The notes beneath the pieces are model-generated. The model saw only the letters and a program-made list of their open reading frames with translations. It did no database searches and was not told the origin of the DNA. Shown in pieces: positions 23,016 to 30,460 of a stretch of 37,388 nt of DNA (position 1 is its first letter; the number at the start of each line of letters is the position of its first letter). Source of the stretch: Halobacteriovorax sp. (GTDB taxonomy: Bacteria > Bdellovibrionota > Bacteriovoracia > Bacteriovoracales > Bacteriovoracaceae). A program made the translations under genes and the position numbers. Location: contig PBIO01000025.1 of the NCBI GenBank assembly GCA_002720865.1, forward strand, positions 64,017-101,404, given 5' to 3'.

Positions 23016-23344
23016 TAAATCACCCCAAGCCGTTCCAGTTCAGCCTTGACAGCTTCACCAGCTTCGAATGTCATAGCCAGGTTTGGGTTGTCAGAGCATA
23101 TTGCACGCGTTACCCAAAGTTCCAGAAGTGTACACCATGCAGAAGGTACCTGCTCCATGGGCATAAACTGATCTAGATATGCATGGCCCAGGCCTTGGGG
23201 CATATTTGTATGTGGGTTATTCAAGTAGCAGATGTCGACATGTCGATCATTATCATACACTTTAGTAATAAGCACTGGGCCGGAAAACATTACTGCAGTA
23301 CCTGAATAGCGACACTTATCAAAAACAATATCACCGACTTTCAC
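23015..23344 (-). CDS. SH3/KOW-like small protein
   Basis: A 109-residue protein starting (GTG) MKVGDIVFDKCRYSGTAVMF, then GPVLITKVYD and VDICYLNN. The first 50 residues share the small-barrel pattern of the other MKVGD genes; the rest is helical (AWCTLLELWVTRAICSD, then EAGEAVKAELERLGVI). GAGG lies 6 nt before the GTG. A TATAAT hexamer (minus strand, 23381-23386) lies 36 nt upstream and likely serves the whole 21178-23344 run. Confidence 0.65.
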   Translation of the reverse strand: MKVGDIVFDKCRYSGTAVMFSGPVLITKVYDNDRHVDICYLNNPHTNMPQGLGHAYLDQFMPMEQVPSAWCTLLELWVTRAICSDNPNLAMTFEAGEAVKAELERLGVI

Positions 23345-23380
23345 TGATCACCTCTTGCTATTTTCCTCATCAACATGTAT

Positions 23381-23386
23381 ATTATA
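23381..23386 (-). promoter_or_regulatory. Candidate -10 promoter (GGGTATAAT)
   Basis: The minus strand carries TATAAT 36 nt before the GTG at 23344, at the head of a run of at least seven co-directional genes coupled by ATGA-type overlaps. There is no clear -35 box. It lacks the TG of the two extended -10 elements nearby. Confidence 0.4.
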
Positions 23387-23424
23387 CCCTGTGTAGAGAA
23401 AATTTGCACGAAAATGTTTAATAA

Positions 23425-23823
23425 TTAGTCAGAAATGCCAAGCCAACCAGTTGGAACATGGATACACTCACAATCCTCATGAAGCCGAATAAGCTCTTCT
23501 TCATCATCATCATGATGCCTTAAAGACCCAAGCCGCTTAATTGTATCTGCTTTCCATTCACCGTTTGTAAAATGGATACCCGAAATCTGGCCAAAGATAC
23601 CTTCACTTCTTAGAAAATCAGAAACGCGAGGGGCATCATGGTGCCCTACTTTTTCGAACTTTTCATGACGTGAAGTAACAATATGTACTTCATTCCCCAT
23701 ATCTAGGTGAGCCTTAAGACATTGAACCATCACAAGATTTGGGCCCATATGAACAAAATCTTCATTCTCTTCATCCCATCTTGAGACAGTAAGTGTTTGA
23801 TCAAAGTCAAATGTAACTAGCAT
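23425..23823 (-). CDS. HAD-superfamily phosphatase-like protein
   Basis: A 132-residue HAD-fold protein. Motif I is FDFDQTLTV (Asp6 and Asp8), motif II is HIVTSRHEK with Thr/Ser, motif III could be the Lys of EWKADTI, and motif IV the acidic run HDDDEEEL. HAD enzymes hydrolyse phosphate esters through an aspartyl intermediate. The start is either ATG 23823 or ATG 23832; AAAGG lies 10 or 1 nt upstream respectively, so I take 23823. Phage members often act as nucleotidases or polynucleotide 3' phosphatases, but the substrate here is unknown. Confidence 0.78.
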   Translation of the reverse strand: MLVTFDFDQTLTVSRWDEENEDFVHMGPNLVMVQCLKAHLDMGNEVHIVTSRHEKFEKVGHHDAPRVSDFLRSEGIFGQISGIHFTNGEWKADTIKRLGSLRHHDDDEEELIRLHEDCECIHVPTGWLGISD

Positions 23824-23849
23824 AATATCCATACCTTTCTTATAAATCT

Positions 23850-23858
23850 ATTATACCA
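23850..23858 (-). promoter_or_regulatory. Extended -10 promoter (TGGTATAAT)
   Basis: TGGTATAAT on the minus strand, within the same 12-mer CTGGTATAATAG as the promoter at 21123, ends about 17-26 nt before the start of the HAD gene. Two exact copies of a 12-mer at matching distances from start codons support a true promoter class. Confidence 0.5.
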
Positions 23859-23927
23859 GGTAATATTCGAATTTACACGAAAGGTAATTTATGATTAATT
23901 TGATAATTAACCTTATTTTTTAATTGG

Positions 23928-24092
23928 TTGTATGCATTGAGCGATCAAACACCTAAAATATCATGGAAAAGAATTGGTAGATTTAGCAAATGGGCACTAA
24001 TATTATTCATATTATTTGAAATATCTCAAATGATTATTGGTGCATATATTGGTATTAAAATTGCCTTAAGCGCTAGCGGAATCACATTTTAA
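23928..24092 (+). CDS. Small single-pass membrane protein (54 aa)
   Basis: A 54-residue frame starting at a TTG (23928; a second TTG is at 23937). Sequence runs from a charged front (SDQTPKISWKRIGRFSKW) into a membrane helix (ALILFILFEISQMIIGAYIG) and short tail. There is no good ribosome site, which lowers confidence. In favour: the coding pattern is like other small membrane proteins here, and its TAA interlocks with the TAA of the convergent SET gene in the 4-nt TTAA (24089-24092), the same junction found at five other loci. Confidence 0.4.
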   Translation: MYALSDQTPKISWKRIGRFSKWALILFILFEISQMIIGAYIGIKIALSASGITF

Positions 24093-24703
24093 GATTTCTT
24101 AAAATCCCCCATTAGACGATCATCTTTCTTAAGTTCTTTACCTAAATTCCCAAGATCATTTTGAACTTTTGAATACGCAAATGAAGGACGTGCAAGAGAA
24201 TCACTGTATGGATCGAAGTGCAGTTCTGGGGCATCGTCATCGACAAACCAAAGTTTTCCTGCATCTGGACTATACCTTGTCGTTATTTCTTCGCCTGCCT
24301 CTATTTCTCGCTTTGTTCGAAAAATTAACGCATTATACCCAGATCTTTTATCTGCCTCCTTAGATCTACCAGGAAGTTCATTTTCTGAAATGATGTCCCA
24401 AAAAGCATTTGGTTCATGTCGGTGATTGTATATGCCAGACCACCCTAGAGGAAATGCAATCAGGCCGGGCCCGAAACCAAACACATAATCCATAAAAATA
24501 TGGCGTGTGCCGGCTGCGCAACAAAATTCATTCAATGTATGAAGTGTATCAACATGGGCAATTACAACCGGTGCAGATTCAATAACCTCATGTTTCGGAA
24601 TTTTTTCAGTAGCGAATACACCAATTCCATGAATATCTGAGTCACGAATTTCAAGTTTATGACTAATAAACCATTTTTTGACTTCTTCTTTTTCGCGAAA
24701 CAT
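24089..24703 (-). CDS. SET-domain protein (lysine methyltransferase-like)
   Basis: A 204-residue SET-domain protein. The N-flanking SET motif is SDIHGIGVFATEKIPK (residues 22-37), the NH site is GWSGIYNHRHEPN with Asn93-His94, and the C-terminal motif is EAGEEITTRYSP (136-146), with Tyr144 placed as the catalytic Tyr. The family moves a methyl group from S-adenosylmethionine to a protein lysine. In a phage it could methylate a host or virion protein. GGAG lies 7 nt before the ATG. Five nt upstream is the end of a small barrel gene at 24708, so the two may be co-translated. Confidence 0.85.
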   Translation of the reverse strand: MFREKEEVKKWFISHKLEIRDSDIHGIGVFATEKIPKHEVIESAPVVIAHVDTLHTLNEFCCAAGTRHIFMDYVFGFGPGLIAFPLGWSGIYNHRHEPNAFWDIISENELPGRSKEADKRSGYNALIFRTKREIEAGEEITTRYSPDAGKLWFVDDDAPELHFDPYSDSLARPSFAYSKVQNDLGNLGKELKKDDRLMGDFKKS

Positions 24704-24707
24704 TAGG

Positions 24708-24905
24708 TTACTCCAACCGCATCAGATCTTCAGCTCGGTATACCTCGCTAAGACCGGTCTCATCTAACTTTATAGTTGCCAAAAACCTACGATCCGTAGT
24801 ACCTCCCGCGAACCACGTATTAACAGGCTCCTGCTTTAAGTCAATAACAACACCAGTCTTAGTCATGCTTCTAAAGGGTGCAACCTTATCACCAATTTTA
24901 ATCAT
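24708..24905 (-). CDS. SH3/KOW-like small protein
   Basis: A 65-residue protein starting MIKIGDKVAPFRSMTKTGVV, then DRRFLATIKLDE and YRAEDLMRLE. The IGDKV start, G-V-V strand and final DLMRLE match the small-barrel pattern seen at 22272-23344. GGAG lies 6 nt before the ATG. It precedes the SET gene by 4 nt. Function unknown. Confidence 0.65.
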   Translation of the reverse strand: MIKIGDKVAPFRSMTKTGVVIDLKQEPVNTWFAGGTTDRRFLATIKLDETGLSEVYRAEDLMRLE

Positions 24906-24954
24906 ATTTAGCTCCAGCTTTTATTAATATTAATAAGCCTTGCCGATATTGTAT

Positions 24955-25782
24955 TCAGCCCTTAGTATTAATATCATCAATATTTCCTAAAAATACCAAT
25001 AATGCTGCATGTGATATAGATAATGATATTACCGGAAGACGACTATGTACAGCCTGAACTACGCCGACAACTTGGCCCCTAGAATTAACAATCGGTGAAC
25101 CTGAAGATCCTGGAGCTGCGAATAAAGTATACATACCTAATGCGCTTTGATTTCTTGGTGTGCCACTAAAGTACCCAGAAAATAATGGTAATGTCCCTGG
25201 GAATCCGCGTTCAGAACTTACACTCAATGGATTCCCAGCATACCATACCATATCACCCCATGTGGGGGCACTGGAAGAAATACTCAAAACAGGAGTACCC
25301 CTTGGTACATTAACGGGTAAGAAACAAACATCATTGCCAATATTGCATTTAGGTGATCCAGCTAATTCAAGCGGAGGATGATTTAATCTTATAAGGTCAA
25401 AGGATGTTGCTGTAGCAACTACACCCTCTAGTTGATCCGGGTCATGAAAATCGCGAGGATCCAATATTATTCCATGAGCTGCTGTTAAGACGCCAGTATT
25501 TCCTTGAGGGGTTCGTATAAGAGTACCAGATAATGATACTGAGCCTACCATTTGAGGCATACATGTTCGAAGGTTTTGTGGATCCGTACAATTTGATAAT
25601 TTTATCATCATCATTGTTGTGCGGATTCTTACGAACGAATTTTGAATATTTTCAGTTGATGTAGATGAAAGCCAAGTAGGGCCAGAGTGCCGAGGTTGAG
25701 ATGAACGGTGGCCAAGGGTTGCACAAGAACTAATTAATGTTATTGCAACTAGGGCTAAAACTATCTTTATAAACTGTTTCAC
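24955..25782 (-). CDS. Trypsin-like serine peptidase lipoprotein
   Basis: A 275-residue protein with a lipoprotein signal (VLALVAITLISSC, lipid-attached Cys20) and a trypsin-like fold. The triad is visible: His103 in LTAAHGI, Asp129 in TSFDLIRL, and Ser227 in PGSSGSPIV. GTG start at 25782. It would sit on the inner or outer membrane facing the periplasm or outside. It may cut host surface or secreted proteins, or act against superinfecting phage; there is no DegP-like PDZ domain. Confidence 0.85.
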   Translation of the reverse strand: MKQFIKIVLALVAITLISSCATLGHRSSQPRHSGPTWLSSTSTENIQNSFVRIRTTMMMIKLSNCTDPQNLRTCMPQMVGSVSLSGTLIRTPQGNTGVLTAAHGIILDPRDFHDPDQLEGVVATATSFDLIRLNHPPLELAGSPKCNIGNDVCFLPVNVPRGTPVLSISSSAPTWGDMVWYAGNPLSVSSERGFPGTLPLFSGYFSGTPRNQSALGMYTLFAAPGSSGSPIVNSRGQVVGVVQAVHSRLPVISLSISHAALLVFLGNIDDINTKG

Positions 25783-25860
25783 ATACGGATTCCGCGTAAA
25801 GAAATAGAATCGATCAAATGACTCCTAAATTTAATTATTAGTTTAGATAATTTTTACAGT

Positions 25861-25883
25861 AAAAAAAAGGCCTATATGCCCTT
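25861..25883 (-). terminator. Likely intrinsic terminator of the cargo operon
   Basis: On the minus strand an AAGGGC / GCCTT stem (one bulged G, loop ATATAG) runs into a tract of eight Ts, overlapping the stop of the CCA-HAD gene. It is a weak but correctly placed stem-plus-U-tract at the end of the long minus-strand operon. Confidence 0.5.
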
Positions 25884-27752
25884 AAGAGCTAATTCTTTAA
25901 TCGTATTAACGGATTTTCCGGTTTCATGAAGAATACCCAGGCCTCCTGCAGCATTCCATGTGCTAATCGTACTAGCTTTATCATCAATTAAAATATTTGA
26001 AATACCAGCCGTAACAGCATACTCGGATTTCATTTTTGCAGAACGAACTATTACCTCTGAAGGAACTGGGCTTAGCCACTTGGTAGTCCACTGCTTTTTC
26101 CCATCTGCAGCCGTTGGAGCATCAATTCCATTACGCATATTGATAGGTGCAGTAAGTAACTTAACATCAAATCCAGAATTATTAATATATGACCATAATG
26201 CTCCGATACCGTCGTCTAAGGGTAGAAGACTAGCAAAAAAAGCTCCAGGTGCAAAACTAATTGCCGCATACATCAATGTACGTACAAAGGGTAAGTTAAG
26301 ATCTTTCTTTGTTCGAGGGCGCCAACGGGGTCCTGAAGTATCATTTATATTTCTTATCGCCCTTCGCATAGACTTAGAATTCTGAACCCAGTCGGCACCT
26401 ACAGTACCATCTAAAATCTTGCTGCAAAGCTCAATAGCACCGGTTTCAAAATCAACCAACACACCATCCATATCACAATATATTGTTGACTTGGGTGTTA
26501 TATCAGGTTCCCTATTATTATTTTGCTGTTGTTCATGCTCAAGTTCTTCGTTTAAAATAGACCTGATTAGGGCACGAACTTCTCCTACTAATGTGCTATA
26601 TGCTTCAGCCTCTGCATCATTCATTGCCTTACCTATGGCCGGCCCCTTTATCCCCTGGGCCATAAGATCCTTAGGATTAACTGCTGGTGGTGCATCGGCA
26701 AACTTTAGAAAAGCCTGGATGATGGATTCCGAAGGTGCACCCATAACCCTTGAGTACTCCTTAACCGTCGTCAACTGAATATCGAATCGGTTGTAATCTT
26801 TCTTAAGGGACGGTGCTGACTCCTTTGATATAGTTCCAAACCCGAGTAAGAACCGAATTGCTTTTTGTTCATCATTCGAGTATGTCATATTCTTAAGAAC
26901 TGTGGAAACGGCGTCCTTAGAATTGTAGCTAAGGATTGCTGCAATTTGTGCTATAGGGTCGCTCGTTGAAGCCGGCATAATTTTTATATCTAATCCAGGA
27001 AAAATCTGTCTAAATAAGCCTAACTCTTTTGTTAAATGCAGAAAGTGATTTACATCCTTGGCGGATGATATCCCCTTTATAAACTCATCCCTAATTCTTT
27101 CAGGTGAAACTTCACTCAATGTATTGTCATTAAGAATGGCCTGCTTAGTCTCTGGATCTAAATCGGATCCCATTCTGCCGGCGAATCTTACGGCACGCAG
27201 AATTCTTAGGGGATCCTCATCGAATCTCTCGGCCGGATCGCCAACTGCCTTAATGACCCCATTTTCAATATCGCTTATGCCACCGACATAGTCAACCACC
27301 TCACGTGTATCCATATCATAGAAGAGTGCATTGATCGTAAGGTCTCTTCGATTGACATCATCCTCGATTGTCGTAAACTTCACAGAGTCCGGACGTCGGC
27401 CCTTGCCAATATCTTCTCTAAATGTTGCTATCTCATATTCGCCACCCGCGCGCGTCTTCACCCTTACAACACCAAATGATTCACCAGTTAAATCAAGTCG
27501 CAACTGGCCTTGGCTCTGTAGTATCTGGATAACCTTATCAGGGACGGCATCGGTTGCCAGGTCATAGTCCTTCGGTGTCTTACCAAGCAGCACATCACGT
27601 ACGGCACCACCAACAACATATAATTGTTTTCCGGCACCCTTCATTCGTTTATGAATATCCTGCAAGTCAGCAGGTATTGGCAGATCCATGGATTGTCTCA
27701 CCGGTTCCTCCAGCGTCATTGCTTCTCTTATGTAAGCATATAATATATTCAT
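25872..27752 (-). CDS. CCA-adding enzyme fused to HAD domain, with capsid-targeting-like N-terminus
   Basis: A 626-residue fusion. Residues 1-16 (MNILYAYIREAMTLEE) form a cargo-like peptide with I8-x-E10 and L14-x-E16 sites. Residues 43-250 are a class II tRNA nucleotidyltransferase: YVVGGAVRDVLLG and DYDLATDA (the two catalytic Asp), RRDLTINALFYD, and RFDEDPLRILRAVRFAGRM. A helical body follows. From about residue 425, IYCDMDGVLVDFETGAIELC begins a HAD/5'-nucleotidase-like domain (DxD motif) ending near NILIDDKAST. The first part would add CCA to tRNA 3' ends; the second would hydrolyse a phosphate. Strong AGGAG before the ATG. A terminator lies at its end. The fusion is unusual. Confidence 0.85.
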   Translation of the reverse strand: MNILYAYIREAMTLEEPVRQSMDLPIPADLQDIHKRMKGAGKQLYVVGGAVRDVLLGKTPKDYDLATDAVPDKVIQILQSQGQLRLDLTGESFGVVRVKTRAGGEYEIATFREDIGKGRRPDSVKFTTIEDDVNRRDLTINALFYDMDTREVVDYVGGISDIENGVIKAVGDPAERFDEDPLRILRAVRFAGRMGSDLDPETKQAILNDNTLSEVSPERIRDEFIKGISSAKDVNHFLHLTKELGLFRQIFPGLDIKIMPASTSDPIAQIAAILSYNSKDAVSTVLKNMTYSNDEQKAIRFLLGFGTISKESAPSLKKDYNRFDIQLTTVKEYSRVMGAPSESIIQAFLKFADAPPAVNPKDLMAQGIKGPAIGKAMNDAEAEAYSTLVGEVRALIRSILNEELEHEQQQNNNREPDITPKSTIYCDMDGVLVDFETGAIELCSKILDGTVGADWVQNSKSMRRAIRNINDTSGPRWRPRTKKDLNLPFVRTLMYAAISFAPGAFFASLLPLDDGIGALWSYINNSGFDVKLLTAPINMRNGIDAPTAADGKKQWTTKWLSPVPSEVIVRSAKMKSEYAVTAGISNILIDDKASTISTWNAAGGLGILHETGKSVNTIKELALKGI

Positions 27753-27787
27753 TGTATTATACTCCTGAGAACTGAAGATTTACACGA

Positions 27788-28033
27788 TTAAATCCAGATT
27801 TTAATACAGCCATAATTTAAAAGGCTTTCAGATCTATTTACATCATATTGATCTAGTATCGATAAAACAATTTTCTTCATTTTATCTGAATTACCGGTGA
27901 TGATATAAGCTTCCTCTAATTTACTCCAATGATCTGATAGAAAGTTGTGGCACTTTGCCTCTACATCCTCATGATTTGTACCATGAAGATCAAGGGAAGG
28001 GGCGGGACGCTTCTTTTTATTTTTTCTTGCCAT
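27788..28033 (-). CDS. Smr-domain protein
   Basis: An 81-residue protein with a Smr domain: basic front (MARKNKKKRP), LDLHGTNHEDVEAKCHNFL (residues 14-32, with the Leu-Asp-Leu-His-Gly motif), then AYIITGNSDKMKKIVLSIL, which replaces the usual TGxG with TGNS. Smr domains nick DNA or RNA or bind branched DNA; in ribosome rescue they cut mRNA. This is the size of the domain alone. It overlaps the SNase gene by 17 nt. Confidence 0.75.
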   Translation of the reverse strand: MARKNKKKRPAPSLDLHGTNHEDVEAKCHNFLSDHWSKLEEAYIITGNSDKMKKIVLSILDQYDVNRSESLLNYGCIKIWI

Positions 28034-28364
28034 AAACTTTAGCTAAGCCCTCTTCTAGAAGCCAGTTGTTAATCGAAAGCTCTTCTTCATTTTCATTAAT
28101 GAATATCTCACCAAGCCAGCGGCCATACTTCCCACGCTTGTCTTTTGTAGTTTTTACCTTAACCCATTTATTTCCTATTTTTGCGCGAAGGGCATCCCTA
28201 GACTTAAGACCCTCTGGCCGCTCGGGACCTCGGACCTCTGGAGTATTAATGCCCAAAAGCCGAATCTTCTGTCCTCCTAAAGTTATTCCAAACCCTAGAT
28301 CAAAATCGACAGTAATGGTATCACCATCATAAACTTTGCGAACAAATGCTCTATATTCATACAT
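28017..28364 (-). CDS. Staphylococcal-nuclease-like (SNase) protein
   Basis: A 115-residue SNase (thermonuclease) fold. VYDGDTITVDFDLGFG begins it, Arg35 and Glu43 lie in KIRLLGINTPE, and Arg82 in KRGKYGRWLGEIF, matching the catalytic Arg-Glu-Arg set of the family. The family cuts DNA and RNA with Ca2+. No signal peptide is seen, so it would act in the cytoplasm, for example breaking down host DNA or cutting RNA. It lies between the papain gene and the Smr gene. Confidence 0.88.
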   Translation of the reverse strand: MYEYRAFVRKVYDGDTITVDFDLGFGITLGGQKIRLLGINTPEVRGPERPEGLKSRDALRAKIGNKWVKVKTTKDKRGKYGRWLGEIFINENEEELSINNWLLEEGLAKVYGKKK

Positions 28365-28442
28365 GATAATATTTTCCTATAGTAAAAACTGTTTGTGATA
28401 ATCTTTCATGAAGACTGGAGGCGGGCCAACTCCTGACCCGTA

Positions 28443-29597
28443 TCATTGTGCCATTCCTAATATAAGCAGCAATAATAAGGGCATGCCTATTACAACAGCT
28501 AATAATACCCAAACCCACAATTTAACTTTCTGTTCAGGTGCCTGTTCAATCTTTTTAGGAGGCTTAGGATCTGGGTTATCTATCAGTCCCCACACTTCTA
28601 TCATGTGACCATTCCTTGGGCCTGTAGGCGGACATGAATTTGAGCGCATGCGCCAAAAATCATTATAGCTCATTAATAAATACCCGGGAGGTAAATCCGG
28701 ATCATTGGATGGAAGAAGCCCCCAGCTGTTTTGTATTATGAATCCTTTCTTATTCCATCCGATGATTGTCATAGCATGGCCGCCTTGCCATACACCTTCG
28801 CCTTGTTGGGCCCAAAAGTTTGAAGATGGATTGATTGCCCATACACCCCTATCCACTTCAACATTTGCATAAACAGAGACACCGAGGAGAAGCGGGCCAA
28901 TTTTCATAAGTGCATGTTTAATACGCTGACATGCATCCCACCCCTTAGAGTCTAAAATTCGTTTAGGCAAATCAAATTGTACATACACTTGATTGTTGGT
29001 TTCATTATAGAACTTTGTACGAAAATCTTTTGTTAGCTCTTGCCAGCCATCAGGCCATGCTTCTAGGGGGACAAATGGATCTTGCCAACCATCGCTCATA
29101 TCCTTGTCCGTCCAGTCTTTGTTGTATTCAAATATTCCAGGCGTTTCTGATCTACTTTTAATGACTTCCCATACATCCTCTGGACAAGGCATACCATACT
29201 TTATTGCAATCGATGCCGCCGTACGACCAGACATACCGGCGCTACACAACCACCTCTTAACACCTGCAATCGATTCGGTCATATATTTCTCTTGACCAGC
29301 TGGCCCACGTAGCAAATAATGTGAGACGGGAGAATACTTTACATATTTTCCTGTATCTCGCTCTTGTTGGATTTCCCTAACCTTCGTTACAGCATGAGAT
29401 GCACAGGAACCCCATTTTAGCTGATCTAAGACATCGTCATCAATCGATGAAGCAAAATACTCAATTGGAAACTCTTGATCGTCAATTATTGCATAATCGG
29501 TATAAGAATAATCCCTAGTATCTTCAGAACTTGGCACAGTTCCTAAAAATACCTGTTGCCCTGTAGTAAGAATTGATGTTTTTGCCTTTTGGGTCAT
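28443..29597 (-). CDS. Papain-like (C1) cysteine peptidase with C-terminal membrane anchor
   Basis: A 384-residue C1-type peptidase. The catalytic pair is Cys65 in LKWGSCASHAV with Gln59 six residues before it (papain spacing), His274 in GGHAMTIIGWN, and Asn290 in IIQNSWG. There is no propeptide or signal. The C-terminus (residues 360-384, VWVLLAVVIGMPLLLLLILG) is a membrane helix, giving a tail-anchored enzyme with the catalytic domain in the cytoplasm. It lacks the capsid-targeting peptide and overlaps the DEDDh gene by ATGA. It may cut host inner-membrane or cytoplasmic proteins. Confidence 0.88.
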   Translation of the reverse strand: MTQKAKTSILTTGQQVFLGTVPSSEDTRDYSYTDYAIIDDQEFPIEYFASSIDDDVLDQLKWGSCASHAVTKVREIQQERDTGKYVKYSPVSHYLLRGPAGQEKYMTESIAGVKRWLCSAGMSGRTAASIAIKYGMPCPEDVWEVIKSRSETPGIFEYNKDWTDKDMSDGWQDPFVPLEAWPDGWQELTKDFRTKFYNETNNQVYVQFDLPKRILDSKGWDACQRIKHALMKIGPLLLGVSVYANVEVDRGVWAINPSSNFWAQQGEGVWQGGHAMTIIGWNKKGFIIQNSWGLLPSNDPDLPPGYLLMSYNDFWRMRSNSCPPTGPRNGHMIEVWGLIDNPDPKPPKKIEQAPEQKVKLWVWVLLAVVIGMPLLLLLILGMAQ

Positions 29598-30460
29598 CTC
29601 TTTTTTCTCCGTTTTTGACGAGCAAGTACTTTACCTTGCTCCTTACTTATATCAACACCCATTCCCTTTCGGATTGTTTGCACAACTTCTTTATACATTT
29701 CCATCATCATCTTAACATCAGCTAACGCATTATGCCAATCATCAATATTGATGCCGTAAGCCTTTGATACTACACCCATTGATACAGAGTGATATCCCCA
29801 ATTACCTTTCTTTATATACAGCTTATCAAGCAACTCCTGGGCCTCTGAGTCCCCTTCTCCTGCTCTCGTTTGGGTCTTTAATAGGGGAACAAGGTAGTAT
29901 TGCATGAGTTGCATGGTGTCTAGGACAGGATACTTCGGTAAGCTACCCTTTGATCTTACGTTTAGAAACTTTAAATCAAATGAAGCATTCTGGGCGATGA
30001 ATAATGGGTTTGGAAACCCGGCAGCCCATTCGAAAAAGTTGCCTAAGACTTCTTGCTCATCGCCGTATGTTCGGCCTTTTTCTCCATATCGGGTCATAGC
30101 CAAGACTGCCTGAGGGTCTTTTAGCGGGCGCCGTGATTGTGAATTTTTCTTTTCCCACTCTTTTCGCTCTTCTGATTCTGGGTCATTCATCAAGCGATCA
30201 GTTTCATCAGTGAACTTTATCTTCTCATTAAATTGGTCAAGCATTGTAGCATCCGACTGCCATGCATTTGGATCTACTGCAATTGCCCCTATCTCTGTTA
30301 ACTGTGCAGAATTAGGGTGCATTCCTGTCGTCTCAGTATCAAAGAAGATCCATGTATTGTCAGCATATCCGTCGAGCAAATCTAGCACACCCTTAACTGT
30401 GCGGCCGGATAACTTATTCTCCACCAGCAATTCTCTTATGTACTCACGAAGTAGATTCAT
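29594..30460 (-). CDS. DEDDh exonuclease with capsid-targeting-like N-terminus
   Basis: A 288-residue protein. I start at ATG 30460 because it overlaps the upstream stop (ATGA) and begins the conserved peptide MNLLREYIRELLVE. After it, the DnaQ-like domain has Asp41 and Glu43 in WIFFDTETTGMHP, FIAQNASFDLKFLNVRS, and DWHNALADVKMMM, with the last His-x5-Asp making a DEDDh active site. It would digest DNA or RNA from the 3' end. It could act as a nuclease or proofreading-like enzyme, or trim RNA. The peptide, with I8-x-E10 and L12-x-E14, marks it as a packaged cargo candidate. Confidence 0.87.
   Translation of the reverse strand: MNLLREYIRELLVENKLSGRTVKGVLDLLDGYADNTWIFFDTETTGMHPNSAQLTEIGAIAVDPNAWQSDATMLDQFNEKIKFTDETDRLMNDPESEERKEWEKKNSQSRRPLKDPQAVLAMTRYGEKGRTYGDEQEVLGNFFEWAAGFPNPLFIAQNASFDLKFLNVRSKGSLPKYPVLDTMQLMQYYLVPLLKTQTRAGEGDSEAQELLDKLYIKKGNWGYHSVSMGVVSKAYGINIDDWHNALADVKMMMEMYKEVVQTIRKGMGVDISKEQGKVLARQKRRKKR

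Noticed and set aside
25960-26385. 141-codon plus-strand frame with hydrophobic segments
   Set aside because: Antisense to the well-supported CCA-HAD gene; no ribosome site.
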